Source: an uncultured Cyclobacteriaceae bacterium (GTDB lineage Bacteria; Bacteroidota; Bacteroidia; Cytophagales; Cyclobacteriaceae). Taken from it: a stretch of 49,757 bases of DNA. How positions within the stretch are numbered: position 1 is the stretch's first letter; the number at the start of each line of letters is the position of its first letter. The notes beneath the pieces were generated by a model. That model did not search any database and was not told the origin of the DNA. It worked only from the letters and a program-made list of their open reading frames with translations. The position numbers and the translations under genes were made by a program. This document shows positions 8,406-17,170 of the stretch, one piece after another. The stretch covers positions 1-49,757 of the forward strand of contig CAJQKV010000021.1 of NCBI GenBank assembly GCA_905479015.1, given 5' to 3'.

Positions 8406-10106
8406 ATGAAATTCTTTTTAAGACACGTCATTCTCTTTGTTTCTTTCTCATCAATAGCCCAAACCTTTACCAATCCCATTTTACCTGGGGCCTATCCCGA
8501 TCCTTCTATTTGTTTGGTAGATGGAGATTTTTATCTGGTCAACTCTTCCTTTGAGTATTTTCCTGGGTTGCCCATTCACAAGAGCAAGGACTTGGTGAAT
8601 TGGGAGTTGATAGGTTACGGGCTCGATAGAGAGGACCAATGCAATGGAACCAACAATCTGGTCGATGTACAAAGTAATGGGGGCATTCATGCGCCCACCA
8701 TACGTTATCATGAAGGCATTTTTTATATCATCACGACCAATATTTATAGTCCTGTTGAGGGGCCTACGCAGTTCATTAACTTTATCATTACCGCTGAAGA
8801 TCCTGCGGGTTCATGGTCCGAACCCCACATCATTGAGGGAGCACCGGGTATAGATCCTGATCTATTTTTTGATGATGATGGGAAGGTATGGTTTGTCGGC
8901 ACCCATGATAAAGGGGATAAGAATGCCAATGGCATAGGTGAACTATGGGTGCAGGAATTGGATCTTGCCAAATGGCAACTTAAAGGTGAAAGAACCTCCG
9001 TTTGGACAGGGGCGTGTGGAGGCTGTTGTTTGGAAGGGCCTCATATGTACAAAAAAGAGGGGACTTATTACCTGATGGCCGCAGAGGGAGGAACTTCTTA
9101 CAATCATGCGGTAATGATTGCTGCCAGTGATAAAATTACTGGGCCTTATGATTCCAATCCCAGAAATCCGATTCTTACCTCGAGACATTTGTCTAAGGAC
9201 AATTGGGTACACAGCACGGGTCATGCCGATTTGGTTAATGTTCCCGATGGACGATGGTTCATGGTTGCATTGGGTAAGCGAGGGGATGAGCAACGAGAAT
9301 CTAATATGGGCAGAGAGACCCATTTAATTCCTATCTCTTGGGAAAAAGCAACCGTCCGATGGCAACAAGTGAGTGACAATGAATGGGCGCCCGTCACGTA
9401 TGATTTTCCCGTTGCAGCACCTGAAACCGGTAAGGTGGAGCGGATTAATCCCATGCCTTTTATGCAAACCCGCCAATATCAGAAGGATGCCTTTAATGAT
9501 AATTTTGAAGAATCTAAATTAAATTTAGAGTGGAATTTTAGAAGGGTACCCCAAGCCAATACCTTTTCATTAGCTGCGCGCTCGGGGTATTTAAGGTTAT
9601 ATGCCAAGCCAGAGGTCATTGAAAATAGGGTACAGGCTAGTTTGATGGGTTTTAGACAGCGGGAAAGTGATTTTGAATATACTGCTAGCCTCTACTATCA
9701 ACCCAAAAAAGAGGGCGAAGAGGCAGGCATGAGCCTTTTTCAAAAAGATAATAATTATATCAATTTTACCTTAACTAAAGAACAAGGGCTGATGGTGCTT
9801 AAGGTGATATTAAAAGATCCTAAAGAGGATTCAAGAATCTTGAGGCAAGAAATTTTATCCAATTATGAGGGAGAGATTATGTTAAGAGTGATTTCAAAAG
9901 ATCATCAATATCAATATCAATATTCTCTTGATCAAGGTCGGGAGTACATTACATTTATGAGTTCAAAGGGAGATTTAATTTTAAGCCATCGAACGGGCTC
10001 ATATACCGGTGCTTATTTAGGCTTGTATGCTACAGGGAATGGCAAGAGTACCAAAGCTTTTATGGATGTAGACTGGGTATTTTATCAGGGATTCCCTAGA
10101 TCTTAA
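8406..10106 (+). CDS. Glycoside hydrolase family 43, beta-xylosidase/arabinofuranosidase type
   Basis: Exported enzyme that removes xylose or arabinose from plant or algal oligosaccharides. A signal peptide (about 1-18, ending SSIAQ) precedes a five-bladed propeller domain. The GH43 triad is visible: base Asp32 in GAYPDPS, pKa-modulating Asp150 in GIDPDLFF and acid Glu210 in CCLEGPHMY. Other family marks are SSFEYFPGLPIHKSKDLVNW and GGIHAPTIRYH. A C-terminal beta-sandwich (about 365-560, FNDNFEESKLNLEWNFRR) matches the beta-xylosidase C-terminal domain. There is no lipobox, so it is probably periplasmic. It is the last gene of the operon and its only enzyme. Substrate (xylose versus arabinose) cannot be decided from sequence. 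Confidence 0.92.
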   Translation: MKFFLRHVILFVSFSSIAQTFTNPILPGAYPDPSICLVDGDFYLVNSSFEYFPGLPIHKSKDLVNWELIGYGLDREDQCNGTNNLVDVQSNGGIHAPTIRYHEGIFYIITTNIYSPVEGPTQFINFIITAEDPAGSWSEPHIIEGAPGIDPDLFFDDDGKVWFVGTHDKGDKNANGIGELWVQELDLAKWQLKGERTSVWTGACGGCCLEGPHMYKKEGTYYLMAAEGGTSYNHAVMIAASDKITGPYDSNPRNPILTSRHLSKDNWVHSTGHADLVNVPDGRWFMVALGKRGDEQRESNMGRETHLIPISWEKATVRWQQVSDNEWAPVTYDFPVAAPETGKVERINPMPFMQTRQYQKDAFNDNFEESKLNLEWNFRRVPQANTFSLAARSGYLRLYAKPEVIENRVQASLMGFRQRESDFEYTASLYYQPKKEGEEAGMSLFQKDNNYINFTLTKEQGLMVLKVILKDPKEDSRILRQEILSNYEGEIMLRVISKDHQYQYQYSLDQGREYITFMSSKGDLILSHRTGSYTGAYLGLYATGNGKSTKAFMDVDWVFYQGFPRS

Positions 10107-10218
10107 CTTTCTTTAACAATTAAATCTCGACACTTGACCTTCTGCGACCCTGTTTTCTTTTAAAGTATCCTTCGATATTTTAAATTTGAATTTCAGTGGG
10201 GACACGTAAAACTATTCA

Positions 10219-10252
10219 TTTGATATTTTTTGTTTTCCTAGCGCTACATTTG
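10219..10252 (+). promoter_or_regulatory. Putative Bacteroidota promoter for batD
   Basis: TTTG at 10219-10222 and TACATTTG at 10245-10252 match the TTTG / TAnnTTTG pattern with 22 bp between. The batD ATG begins 9 bp later, so the mRNA would be nearly leaderless. A second TAnnTTTG (TAAATTTG) lies at 10181-10188 without a good upstream TTG. Confidence 0.45.
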
Positions 10253-10260
10253 CCGTCGGT

Positions 10261-11694
10261 ATGAATATGGTTAAAGTTATATTGTTAAGTTTTATAGGCC
10301 TGTTGGGGCTTTCATCAACGGCTTATAGCCAAGAGGTAGCGATAAGGTTGGGTCCTGATCAATTTGCCATCAATCAACTTTGGACCATTACCATTACGGT
10401 GCAAAACGAACGCTTACGTAATTACAGCAACTTTCCAGAAATTCAAGGGTTGGTAAAAAGGGGTACTTCCTCTTCCTCTTCAACAAATTATGTCAACGGT
10501 AAGATGAGTTCATCCCAAAGCATCATCCAGAATTATCAAGCCATGAGTGAGGCCACGGTGGTCGTTCCTGATTTTGATATAACGATAAACAATCAATCAT
10601 TTTCAGTGAAAGGGAAAAGCATAATAGCAACATCTCCTACCCAACAGCGCAGGTCCAATTTTCAAGACCCCTTTCAAGATGTTTTCAGACAAAAAGCACC
10701 TTCTGAATTTATAGAAGTTGAAGCGGATGCTTTCCTTGCGTTGACCACGGATAAAAATGAAATTTATCTAGGGGAGGGCATTACCACTACTTTGGCTTTT
10801 TATGTAGCAGCCGCCAATCGTGCCGATATGAAATTTTATGATTTGGGTGCCCAAATAACAGAAATTATCAAGCAAATAAAACCTGAAAATTCTTGGGAGG
10901 AAAATTTCAATATCGACAACATCAATGGGGAACCTATTGAGATAAAAGGTGCCCGCTACACCCAGTATAAAATCTATCAGGCGACCTATTTTCCACTGAA
11001 TTTAGAGCCCATTAATTTTCCTAGTGTTGGGCTGAAATTAATTAAATACAACCAAGTCAAAAACCCCTCATTTTTTGGTAGGAATCGCCAGGAAGATTAT
11101 GAGACCTTTTACAGTAAACCTAAGACCGTCAAAATAAAAGAATTACCGCCGCATCCTCTAAAAGACCGCGTTAATGTTGGCTCCTACAAATTGAAAGAGG
11201 CCATCAGTATCGAAAAATTAACTACCGGACAAAGTTTTAACTATTCTTTTGAAATAGGAGGAGTCGGTAATATCAGTGCCTTAAATATGCCCAGCATAGA
11301 CCCAAATGAATGGTTTGAGTTTTATGAACCCAATACCGTTCAAAATATTCGAAGATCTTCTAATCGTGTAACAGGGAGTAAAAAGTTTGATTATTTTGGA
11401 ATCCCCAATGAACCAGGCACCTATGACTTAGGAGATTTTATCCAGTGGATCTTTTTTGATCCCGTTCAAGAAAAATATGATACGCTAAAGTCAGAGATAC
11501 AAATACAAGTACAAGGGGAGAGTAGAAAGAACGAATACATTTCTTCAAATGATTTAGGTTCGTTTTATGATAGGATCGAACTCGAAGACAATCAGTTAGT
11601 TTCAATTAAATCTGGGATGGGCTATAAAATCATTATCAACCTATTTATATTCGCTATATTGGTAGGAGGTATCATTTTATTCTTTAAAAAATAA
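10261..11694 (+). CDS. batD: BatD-family (aerotolerance-type) membrane protein
   Basis: 477-residue protein with signal peptide (about 1-23, ending AYSQE), tandem beta-sandwich regions and one C-terminal membrane helix (about 453-475, [19 protein letters not shown]). The polar stretch after residue 70 ([20 protein letters not shown]) and the pattern of G-x-E-F beta domains are typical of the BatD/oxygen-tolerance family. BatD usually works with MoxR ATPase and von Willebrand BatA/BatB proteins; none lie in this window, so the protein is an orphan here. Its precise role is unknown even in model species. Its TAA overlaps the aroC ATG by one base, coupling it to a shikimate-pathway gene. Confidence 0.82.
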   Translation: MNMVKVILLSFIGLLGLSSTAYSQEVAIRLGPDQFAINQLWTITITVQNERLRNYSNFPEIQGLVKRGTSSSSSTNYVNGKMSSSQSIIQNYQAMSEATVVVPDFDITINNQSFSVKGKSIIATSPTQQRRSNFQDPFQDVFRQKAPSEFIEVEADAFLALTTDKNEIYLGEGITTTLAFYVAAANRADMKFYDLGAQITEIIKQIKPENSWEENFNIDNINGEPIEIKGARYTQYKIYQATYFPLNLEPINFPSVGLKLIKYNQVKNPSFFGRNRQEDYETFYSKPKTVKIKELPPHPLKDRVNVGSYKLKEAISIEKLTTGQSFNYSFEIGGVGNISALNMPSIDPNEWFEFYEPNTVQNIRRSSNRVTGSKKFDYFGIPNEPGTYDLGDFIQWIFFDPVQEKYDTLKSEIQIQVQGESRKNEYISSNDLGSFYDRIELEDNQLVSIKSGMGYKIIINLFIFAILVGGIILFFKK

Positions 11695-12779
11695 TGGGAA
11701 GTTCTTTCGGAAAAATATTTAAAATCAGCACTTTTGGCGAATCCCATGGACCAGCTATTGGTGTCAATATTGAAGGGCTACCCGCGGGGATCCATCTTGA
11801 TGTGGATCAGATTCAATTTGAATTGAGTAGAAGAAAGCCTGGCCAATCTAGGATCACTACACAAAGAAAAGAAGCCGATGAGATTGAGATTTTGTCAGGA
11901 GTTTTTGAAGGTGTGACCACAGGGACACCTATGGCCATGGTGATTAGGAATAAAGATCAAAAAAGCAAAGATTATACTCATATCGCTAATCAGTTCAGGC
12001 CTAGCCATGCAGATTATACCTTTCAAGAAAAATATGGGGTACGCGATTATCGCGGAGGGGGCAGAAGTTCAGCGCGTGAAACCGCGGTTCGTGTGGCTGC
12101 TGGTGCGGTCGCTAAGCAATTTATAGCACAGGCCTGTGGCGGTGAATTTTATGCTTATGTTTCTCAAGTGGGTTCATTAAAATTAGAAAAAGAATATGTA
12201 GACTTAGATCTTGATCGGATTGATGACCACGCAGTGCGTTGCCCTGATGCTGAAATGGCAGATAAGATGTTTAAGCTCATTGACCAAGTACGCAAAGAAC
12301 AAGATACCATTGGGGGGATAGTCACTGGTGTAATAAAAAACATCCCGGTAGGACTTGGAGAGCCTGTTTTTGATAAGCTACATGCCTCCTTAGGTAAGGC
12401 CATGTTGAGCATTAATGCCGTGAAGGGTTTCGAGTATGGGAGTGGATTTGAGGGAATTAAAATGAAAGGATCGGCACACAATGATGCCTTTTACAAAGAG
12501 GGAGATCGAGTGCGTACGCGAACCAATAAATCTGGGGGCATTCAAGGAGGAATCTCCAATGGCGAAGATATTTATTTCAATGTGGCCTTTAAGCCGGTAG
12601 CGACCATTATGCAGGACCAAGAAAGTGTAGACAAGGATGGAAATACTGCGATAGTGTCAGGTAAGGGACGGCATGATCCTTGTGTGGTGCCACGGGCGGT
12701 ACCCATTGTAGAAGCGATGTCGGCACTGGTGATAGCAGATTTCTATCTCATCAGTAGAACCAATAAACTAACCCATTAA
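11694..12779 (+). CDS. aroC: Chorismate synthase
   Basis: Converts 5-enolpyruvylshikimate-3-phosphate to chorismate with reduced FMN, the last common step of aromatic amino-acid synthesis. The 361-residue length is normal. Family signatures are present in order: [20 protein letters not shown] at the N-terminus, [40 protein letters not shown], and near the end [18 protein letters not shown]. The start at 11694 overlaps the batD stop, and the symporter gene begins 2 bp after aroC, so the three genes form one transcription unit. No odd features. Confidence 0.97.
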   Translation: MGSSFGKIFKISTFGESHGPAIGVNIEGLPAGIHLDVDQIQFELSRRKPGQSRITTQRKEADEIEILSGVFEGVTTGTPMAMVIRNKDQKSKDYTHIANQFRPSHADYTFQEKYGVRDYRGGGRSSARETAVRVAAGAVAKQFIAQACGGEFYAYVSQVGSLKLEKEYVDLDLDRIDDHAVRCPDAEMADKMFKLIDQVRKEQDTIGGIVTGVIKNIPVGLGEPVFDKLHASLGKAMLSINAVKGFEYGSGFEGIKMKGSAHNDAFYKEGDRVRTRTNKSGGIQGGISNGEDIYFNVAFKPVATIMQDQESVDKDGNTAIVSGKGRHDPCVVPRAVPIVEAMSALVIADFYLISRTNKLTH

Positions 12780-12781
12780 TT

Positions 12782-14191
12782 ATGAAAAAATTACCCATTC
12801 ATGTTAAAATAGTCATAGGTTTAGTACTAGGAATTGTTTGGGCCTTTCTATCAAGCTTCATGGGGTGGAATGAATTTACCATTCGTTGGATTGATCCTTT
12901 TGGTATGATCTTTATTCGGCTTTTGAAATTCATTGCGGTGCCTTTGGTATTATTTTCGATCATTGGGGGTGTCTCCGGACTGAGAGATGTATCTAAATTA
13001 GGACGCTTAGGATGGAAAACCTTGTTGGCCTATATGACTACTACTTTATTGGCGGTGGGTATTGGATTGACCTTGGTAAATATTGTCAAGCCAGGCACAC
13101 ACATAGATGACGAGCAACGCATCAAGAATAGACTCTCTTATGAGGTTTGGCTGCAAGAGAATGATATTGGTGCTACCCAGGATGGCTTAAATTTTCTATC
13201 TGATCCTAAATACGCGGCTTATCTTTCAGAGGCGCAAGCGGCTGAGCAAGTCACTTCACCAAAGCTAGATTTGGAAAAGAAAATGAAGACCGTAGCGGTT
13301 CAAAAGGAAAGTTCTCCTTTAAAGTTTATTGTAGAGATGGTACCTGACAATATTTTTGCCTCATTGTCAGGAAATGGATTGATGCTTCAGGTAATTTTCT
13401 TTGCCATTTTTTTTGGAATAACCCTGGTCCTTATCCCAGAGGAAGCTTCTGCACCTATCATTAATTTGGTAAACGGAATGAATTCGATTTTTTTAAAAAT
13501 GGTGGATTTGGTCATGAAGGCGGCACCTTTTTTTGTTTTCTGCCTTTTGGCGGGTGTTGTGGCAAAAATGGCAGATTCACCCCAAGAAGTATTTGAGATT
13601 TTTATAGGTCTGGGATCTTATTCGCTTACTTTATTCAGCGGATTGTTTTTATTAACCTTTGTGGTTTATCCCTTGATTGTAAAATCATTGGTTTCTAAAA
13701 TGAGTTTTAAAGATTTTTTTAAGAACATCAGTCCGGCACAATTCTTAGCCTTTTCTACTAGTTCTAGTGCCGCTACCCTACCTGTCACGATGGAATGCGT
13801 CGAAGAAAATGTCGGTGTACCCAAGTCTATTTCAAGCTTTGTTTTGCCCATTGGGGCAACGGTAAATATGGATGGAACTTCCATGTTTGAGGGGGTCGCT
13901 GTTGTGTTTTTAGCACAACTCCATTTTATTGACCTGACCATAGCTCAGCAACTCACCATTGTATTTACTGCTGCCGCAGCATCTATTGGTTCAGCCGCAG
14001 TACCGAGTGCCGGGTTGATCATGATGATCATGGTATTACAATCTGTTGGATTAAATCCGGCATGGGTGGCCATCATATTTCCAGTAGATCGTATTTTAGA
14101 TATGTGTAGAACGGTCGTGAATGTGACGGGTGACATGGTCGTATCAACCCTGATCGCAAAGTCTGAAGGGGAGTTAGAAAAATATAGCTGA
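12782..14191 (+). CDS. Dicarboxylate/amino acid:cation symporter
   Basis: Inner-membrane secondary transporter of the DAACS family (GltP/DctA-like), importing glutamate, aspartate or C4-dicarboxylates with sodium or protons. It has 469 residues and multiple hydrophobic segments. The serine-rich hairpin reads STSSSAATLPVTMECVEE, the TM7 cation motif NMDGTSMFEG, and the TM8 substrate segment DRILDMCRTVVNVTGDM, where Asp and Arg contact the substrate. A hydrophilic insert of about 70 residues after the third helix (about 107-178) is longer than in E. coli GltP. Which substrate is moved cannot be decided. Tightly linked to aroC (2 bp), though no metabolic reason is obvious. Confidence 0.9.
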   Translation: MKKLPIHVKIVIGLVLGIVWAFLSSFMGWNEFTIRWIDPFGMIFIRLLKFIAVPLVLFSIIGGVSGLRDVSKLGRLGWKTLLAYMTTTLLAVGIGLTLVNIVKPGTHIDDEQRIKNRLSYEVWLQENDIGATQDGLNFLSDPKYAAYLSEAQAAEQVTSPKLDLEKKMKTVAVQKESSPLKFIVEMVPDNIFASLSGNGLMLQVIFFAIFFGITLVLIPEEASAPIINLVNGMNSIFLKMVDLVMKAAPFFVFCLLAGVVAKMADSPQEVFEIFIGLGSYSLTLFSGLFLLTFVVYPLIVKSLVSKMSFKDFFKNISPAQFLAFSTSSSAATLPVTMECVEENVGVPKSISSFVLPIGATVNMDGTSMFEGVAVVFLAQLHFIDLTIAQQLTIVFTAAAASIGSAAVPSAGLIMMIMVLQSVGLNPAWVAIIFPVDRILDMCRTVVNVTGDMVVSTLIAKSEGELEKYS

Positions 14192-14220
14192 GGCCTATCT
14201 TTTTGAAAGGAATTGTTCAT

Positions 14221-14255
14221 TTTGCCAATTATTCACGCAATGAGGTTTATTTTTG
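14221..14255 (+). promoter_or_regulatory. Putative Bacteroidota promoter for nfu
   Basis: TTTG at 14221-14224 and TATTTTTG at 14248-14255, 23 bp apart, fit TTG-N17-23-TAnnTTTG. The nfu ATG is 18 bp further on, giving a leader of roughly 10 nt. Confidence 0.45.
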
Positions 14256-14273
14256 TATTCTAAAGTTAAAAAA

Positions 14274-14858
14274 ATGTCTGAAGCTGTAAAAACACCTATA
14301 AATATTTATACTGAGGCCAATCCTAATCCTAACTCATTAAAGTTTGTGGCCAATTTTATGCTCATGCCCGAGGGTGTAAGTAGAGATTTTCCAGATATTA
14401 AAAGTGCAGAAGAAGCCCCTTTGGCGATCAAGCTTTTTGAAAAATCCTATGTGAAGCGGGTTTTTTATATGAGTAATTTCATTACCGTTACCAAAGATGA
14501 TGAAGCAGATTGGTATGAAATCAAAGGCGAGGTGCTTACCATTATCAAATCCCATTTAGAAGCAGGGTTGCAAATTTTAACGGAAAAAGAGGTCAAAGAG
14601 GATCATCATGTAGAAGCATCTGATACTGATCTGGAAGTAAAAATTAAAGGAATATTGGATGAGTACATTCGGCCTGCCGTCGAGATGGATGGGGGTGCGA
14701 TTACCTTTGATTCATTTTCTGAGGGGAAGGTTAAAGTACTGTTACAAGGATCATGTTCGGGTTGTCCAAGCTCTACATTAACACTAAAATCAGGGATAGA
14801 AAATTTGCTGAAGCGGATGGTTCCTGAGGTAGAAGAAGTAGAGGCTGTAGGTGTATAG
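14274..14858 (+). CDS. Nfu/NifU-type iron-sulfur cluster carrier
   Basis: Carries and delivers Fe-S clusters to apoproteins. From ATG 14274 it has 194 residues: an N-terminal Nfu scaffold domain (about 10-95; EANPNPNSLKFVANFMLM is its hallmark) and a C-terminal NifU domain (about 120-190) with the cluster-binding pair Cys161 and Cys164 in GSCSGCPSS. The frame extends seven codons upstream to a TTG at 14253, but that codon overlaps the promoter-like TATTTTTG, so ATG 14274 is favoured. It stands alone, 82 bp after the symporter. The two-domain layout is the one seen in A-type/Nfu proteins of Bacteroidota and mitochondria. Confidence 0.92.
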   Translation: MSEAVKTPINIYTEANPNPNSLKFVANFMLMPEGVSRDFPDIKSAEEAPLAIKLFEKSYVKRVFYMSNFITVTKDDEADWYEIKGEVLTIIKSHLEAGLQILTEKEVKEDHHVEASDTDLEVKIKGILDEYIRPAVEMDGGAITFDSFSEGKVKVLLQGSCSGCPSSTLTLKSGIENLLKRMVPEVEEVEAVGV

Positions 14859-14960
14859 TTAGGTCGTGATAGGGTAACGGAATTTAAAGTTGACCAATCT
14901 AAATACATACATTTAATAGCTTAGACTTATATTTAAGCAAATCCTTTTAACTTTTTACGT

Positions 14961-16529
14961 TTGTCTGATTCCAGGAAATTTGAGTTAGTGCTGAGTCCTG
15001 AGATCGCCCTGGATGATCAAAATTTGCGTGCTTTTTTGAAGGGTAAGGGCTGGCTCAGTGATGAACAGTATTTTTTGGTGGATCGCCGCTCTATTGATGC
15101 CCGAAAGTTAAAAGTAAAAGTCAATATCAGCCTAACGATTTCAGCGGTTCCTTTGCGTCATGAATTTGTTGAGTACCAACCGGCGACCAAAACGGTTTCA
15201 AATGCACCAAAAGTCATTATCGTGGGCGCCGGTCCTGCCGGTCTTTTTGCAGCCTTAAAAGCCATTTCCTTGGGGTTTCAACCTGTAGTCATTGAACGGG
15301 GCAAAGATGTGAGAGGACGTCGACGCGATCTTGCTGATGTCAACAAGAAAGGAATTGTAAACCCTGAGAGTAATTATTGTTTTGGTGAAGGAGGAGCAGG
15401 GACGTATTCGGATGGTAAACTGTATACCCGAGCCACCAAGCGAGGTAACGTGCGCCGTATATTCGAGATACTGGTAGCACATGGTGCTCCTGAGGACATT
15501 CTGTTTGAGGCACATCCGCATATTGGAACGAATAAGCTCCCAAAAATTGTTACTGCAATCCGTAAAACTATTGAAGCCTTGGGAGGAACGATTCACTTTA
15601 ATACCCGAGTGGACAAGTTTATTATCGAAGATGGATCGATGGCGGGTGTGGTTACCCAAGAAGGACAATTACATCGGGGAGTAGGCGTGATCTTAGCCAC
15701 GGGCCATTCAGCCAGAGATATTTTTAATCTATGTGTAGATCAGGGCATTAAGATAGCGTCTAAACCTTTTGCTTTGGGCGTACGGGTAGAACATCCACAG
15801 GAACAAATTGATCAGATTCAATACCACTCCAATGAGCGAGGGTTTTTGCCTGCGGCTAGCTATTCAATGGTACATCAGTCCAAATTGGCAGGTAAAGAAA
15901 GAGGCGTATTTTCATTTTGTATGTGTCCTGGTGGATTCATAGTTCCGGCTGCAACATCACCCGATGAGATTGTAGTAAATGGGATGAGCCCATCGAGACG
16001 AGATAGCAAATATGCTAATTCAGGTATTGTGGTGGCTATTGAAGACCAAGACTTAAAGGACTTTCATTCTTTGGGGCCTTTGGCGGGGATGGAGTTTCAA
16101 GCCAGCGTTGAAAAAAGGGCTTGGCAATCAGTAGGTAAGGGCCAAGTGGCCCCAGCACAAAGGTTAGAGGATTTCATTCGGGGGACTCATTCTCCCTCAT
16201 TAAATGCATCTTCTTATCAACCAGGTTTGGAATCAGTAGATATGAGTACAATTTTACCTAAATTCATTACCGAGCGCCTGAAACAGGGATTTCGTTCCTT
16301 TGGGCGCAAAATGCAGGGATACTTAACCAACGAAGCTCAAATTATTGGGATTGAGAGCAGGACCTCTTCTCCGGTACGTATTCCTCGAGATAAAATGACA
16401 TGTGAGCACCAAGAGGTCAAAAGATTGTTTCCATGTGGTGAGGGTGCCGGTTACGCAGGGGGGATTGTGTCTGCTGCGATGGACGGTGAACGATGTATGG
16501 ATCGTTTGGCTCAACTATATCCCAAATAA
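14961..16529 (+). CDS. FAD-dependent oxidoreductase, uncharacterised family
   Basis: 522-residue flavoprotein with an N-terminal domain of about 75 residues, then the Rossmann dinucleotide motif VIIVGAGPAGLFAALKA (about 82-98), ERGKDVRGRR, the family block NYCFGEGGAGTYSDGKLYTR, and the C-terminal FAD contact GEGAGYAGGIVSAAMDG. This architecture belongs to a widespread but uncharacterised FAD-binding protein group; no substrate is known. The only start that keeps the N-terminal strand KFELVLSPE is TTG at 14961. That codon overlaps a TACGTTTG (14956-14963) resembling a -7 element, so either the element is chance or translation begins later, for example at GTG 14988. No partner gene is adjacent. 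Confidence 0.85.
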   Translation: MSDSRKFELVLSPEIALDDQNLRAFLKGKGWLSDEQYFLVDRRSIDARKLKVKVNISLTISAVPLRHEFVEYQPATKTVSNAPKVIIVGAGPAGLFAALKAISLGFQPVVIERGKDVRGRRRDLADVNKKGIVNPESNYCFGEGGAGTYSDGKLYTRATKRGNVRRIFEILVAHGAPEDILFEAHPHIGTNKLPKIVTAIRKTIEALGGTIHFNTRVDKFIIEDGSMAGVVTQEGQLHRGVGVILATGHSARDIFNLCVDQGIKIASKPFALGVRVEHPQEQIDQIQYHSNERGFLPAASYSMVHQSKLAGKERGVFSFCMCPGGFIVPAATSPDEIVVNGMSPSRRDSKYANSGIVVAIEDQDLKDFHSLGPLAGMEFQASVEKRAWQSVGKGQVAPAQRLEDFIRGTHSPSLNASSYQPGLESVDMSTILPKFITERLKQGFRSFGRKMQGYLTNEAQIIGIESRTSSPVRIPRDKMTCEHQEVKRLFPCGEGAGYAGGIVSAAMDGERCMDRLAQLYPK

Positions 16530-16560
16530 CCTCACCAAATCACGTTCCTTACGTTTTACC

Positions 16561-17155
16561 TTATGCCCATGAGGACTCCTTATATGCCTTTACGACCATA
16601 TTAGGGTACTTGTACATGCTTATCTTGAATTCATCGAAATGATTGTAAGGCTGTCCGAAGTTATCTTGAGGATAGATTCCATAAATTTTTTGGTAGATAG
16701 GACCGTGTTTTCTCATGCGTTATAATACATGGGTTCATGATCGTGCAAATAATTACTATCATAATTAAATCCTTACGAACCCTCCAACTTAGGGTTCCTA
16801 GACAAGGCAATTCTGCGCCTGATACTGGTCACCAAGAGTTTACCACCAGATTGAGCCGGCTCAATTTATTTTCAAAAAATTATCAGATCCTTTAGCGCCT
16901 TTGGAGCTCTGTTCAGGGAAGATATTCTCTCATCCTCTAGGTGACTTTTCTGTATCCGTATTCTTATGTTCACAGAAATGGGACATTCCACAGAAGGTTA
17001 CGTATTGATTTCCTTTTTTATCGAAACTTTCATGGATACGAACATACGGCCTGATAATGATTTATAAATGATAAAGAGTCTTTCGACCTTCAATGGGGAC
17101 CCATCAATTTCAAGTATTCGATGATGATTGAAAAAAAACTAAAACACCGACCAAT
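16561..17155 (-). pseudogene. Degraded, unidentified protein gene
   Basis: This 640-bp gap has no intact gene, but the minus strand carries protein-like segments that follow one another across frames. From 5' to 3' (descending coordinates): HHRILEIDGSPLKVERLF near 17130-17080; IRPYVRIHESFDKKGNQYV and FCGMSHFCEHKNTDTEK at 17061-16930, ended by TGA; ENIFPEQSSKGAKGSDNF; then LLVTSIRRRIALSRNPKLEG, a TAA, and GFNYDSNYLHDHEPMYYNA to 16716. A one-base shift there leads into a 51-residue segment (16716-16561) with RKHGPIYQKIYGIYPQDNFG and FDEFKISMYKYPNMVVKAY, ending in TAA. At least two stops and two frameshifts break it. I do not recognise the family. It points the same way as the dehydrogenase gene just upstream of it. 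Confidence 0.6.
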
Positions 17156-17170
17156 TCAAGGATTCATTAA

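Noticed and set aside
8943-9323. 126-codon open frame antisense to the GH43 gene
   Set aside because: It overlaps the catalytic domain completely and has no supporting motif.
9900-9930. Short tandem repeat ATCAAT in the GH43 gene
   Set aside because: It is a few copies coding for alternating Gln-Tyr within an intact domain; too short to be a functional repeat.
12164-12620. Open frames of 76-105 codons antisense to aroC
   Set aside because: They mirror a strongly conserved gene and show no family features of their own.
14956-14963. TACGTTTG as a promoter for the FAD oxidoreductase
   Set aside because: It overlaps the only good start codon, so using it would need a later start; not listed as a promoter.
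16852-16861. GAGCCGGCTC palindrome
   Set aside because: A 10-bp palindrome inside the degraded gene with no T-run or flanking structure; expected by chance at this scale.
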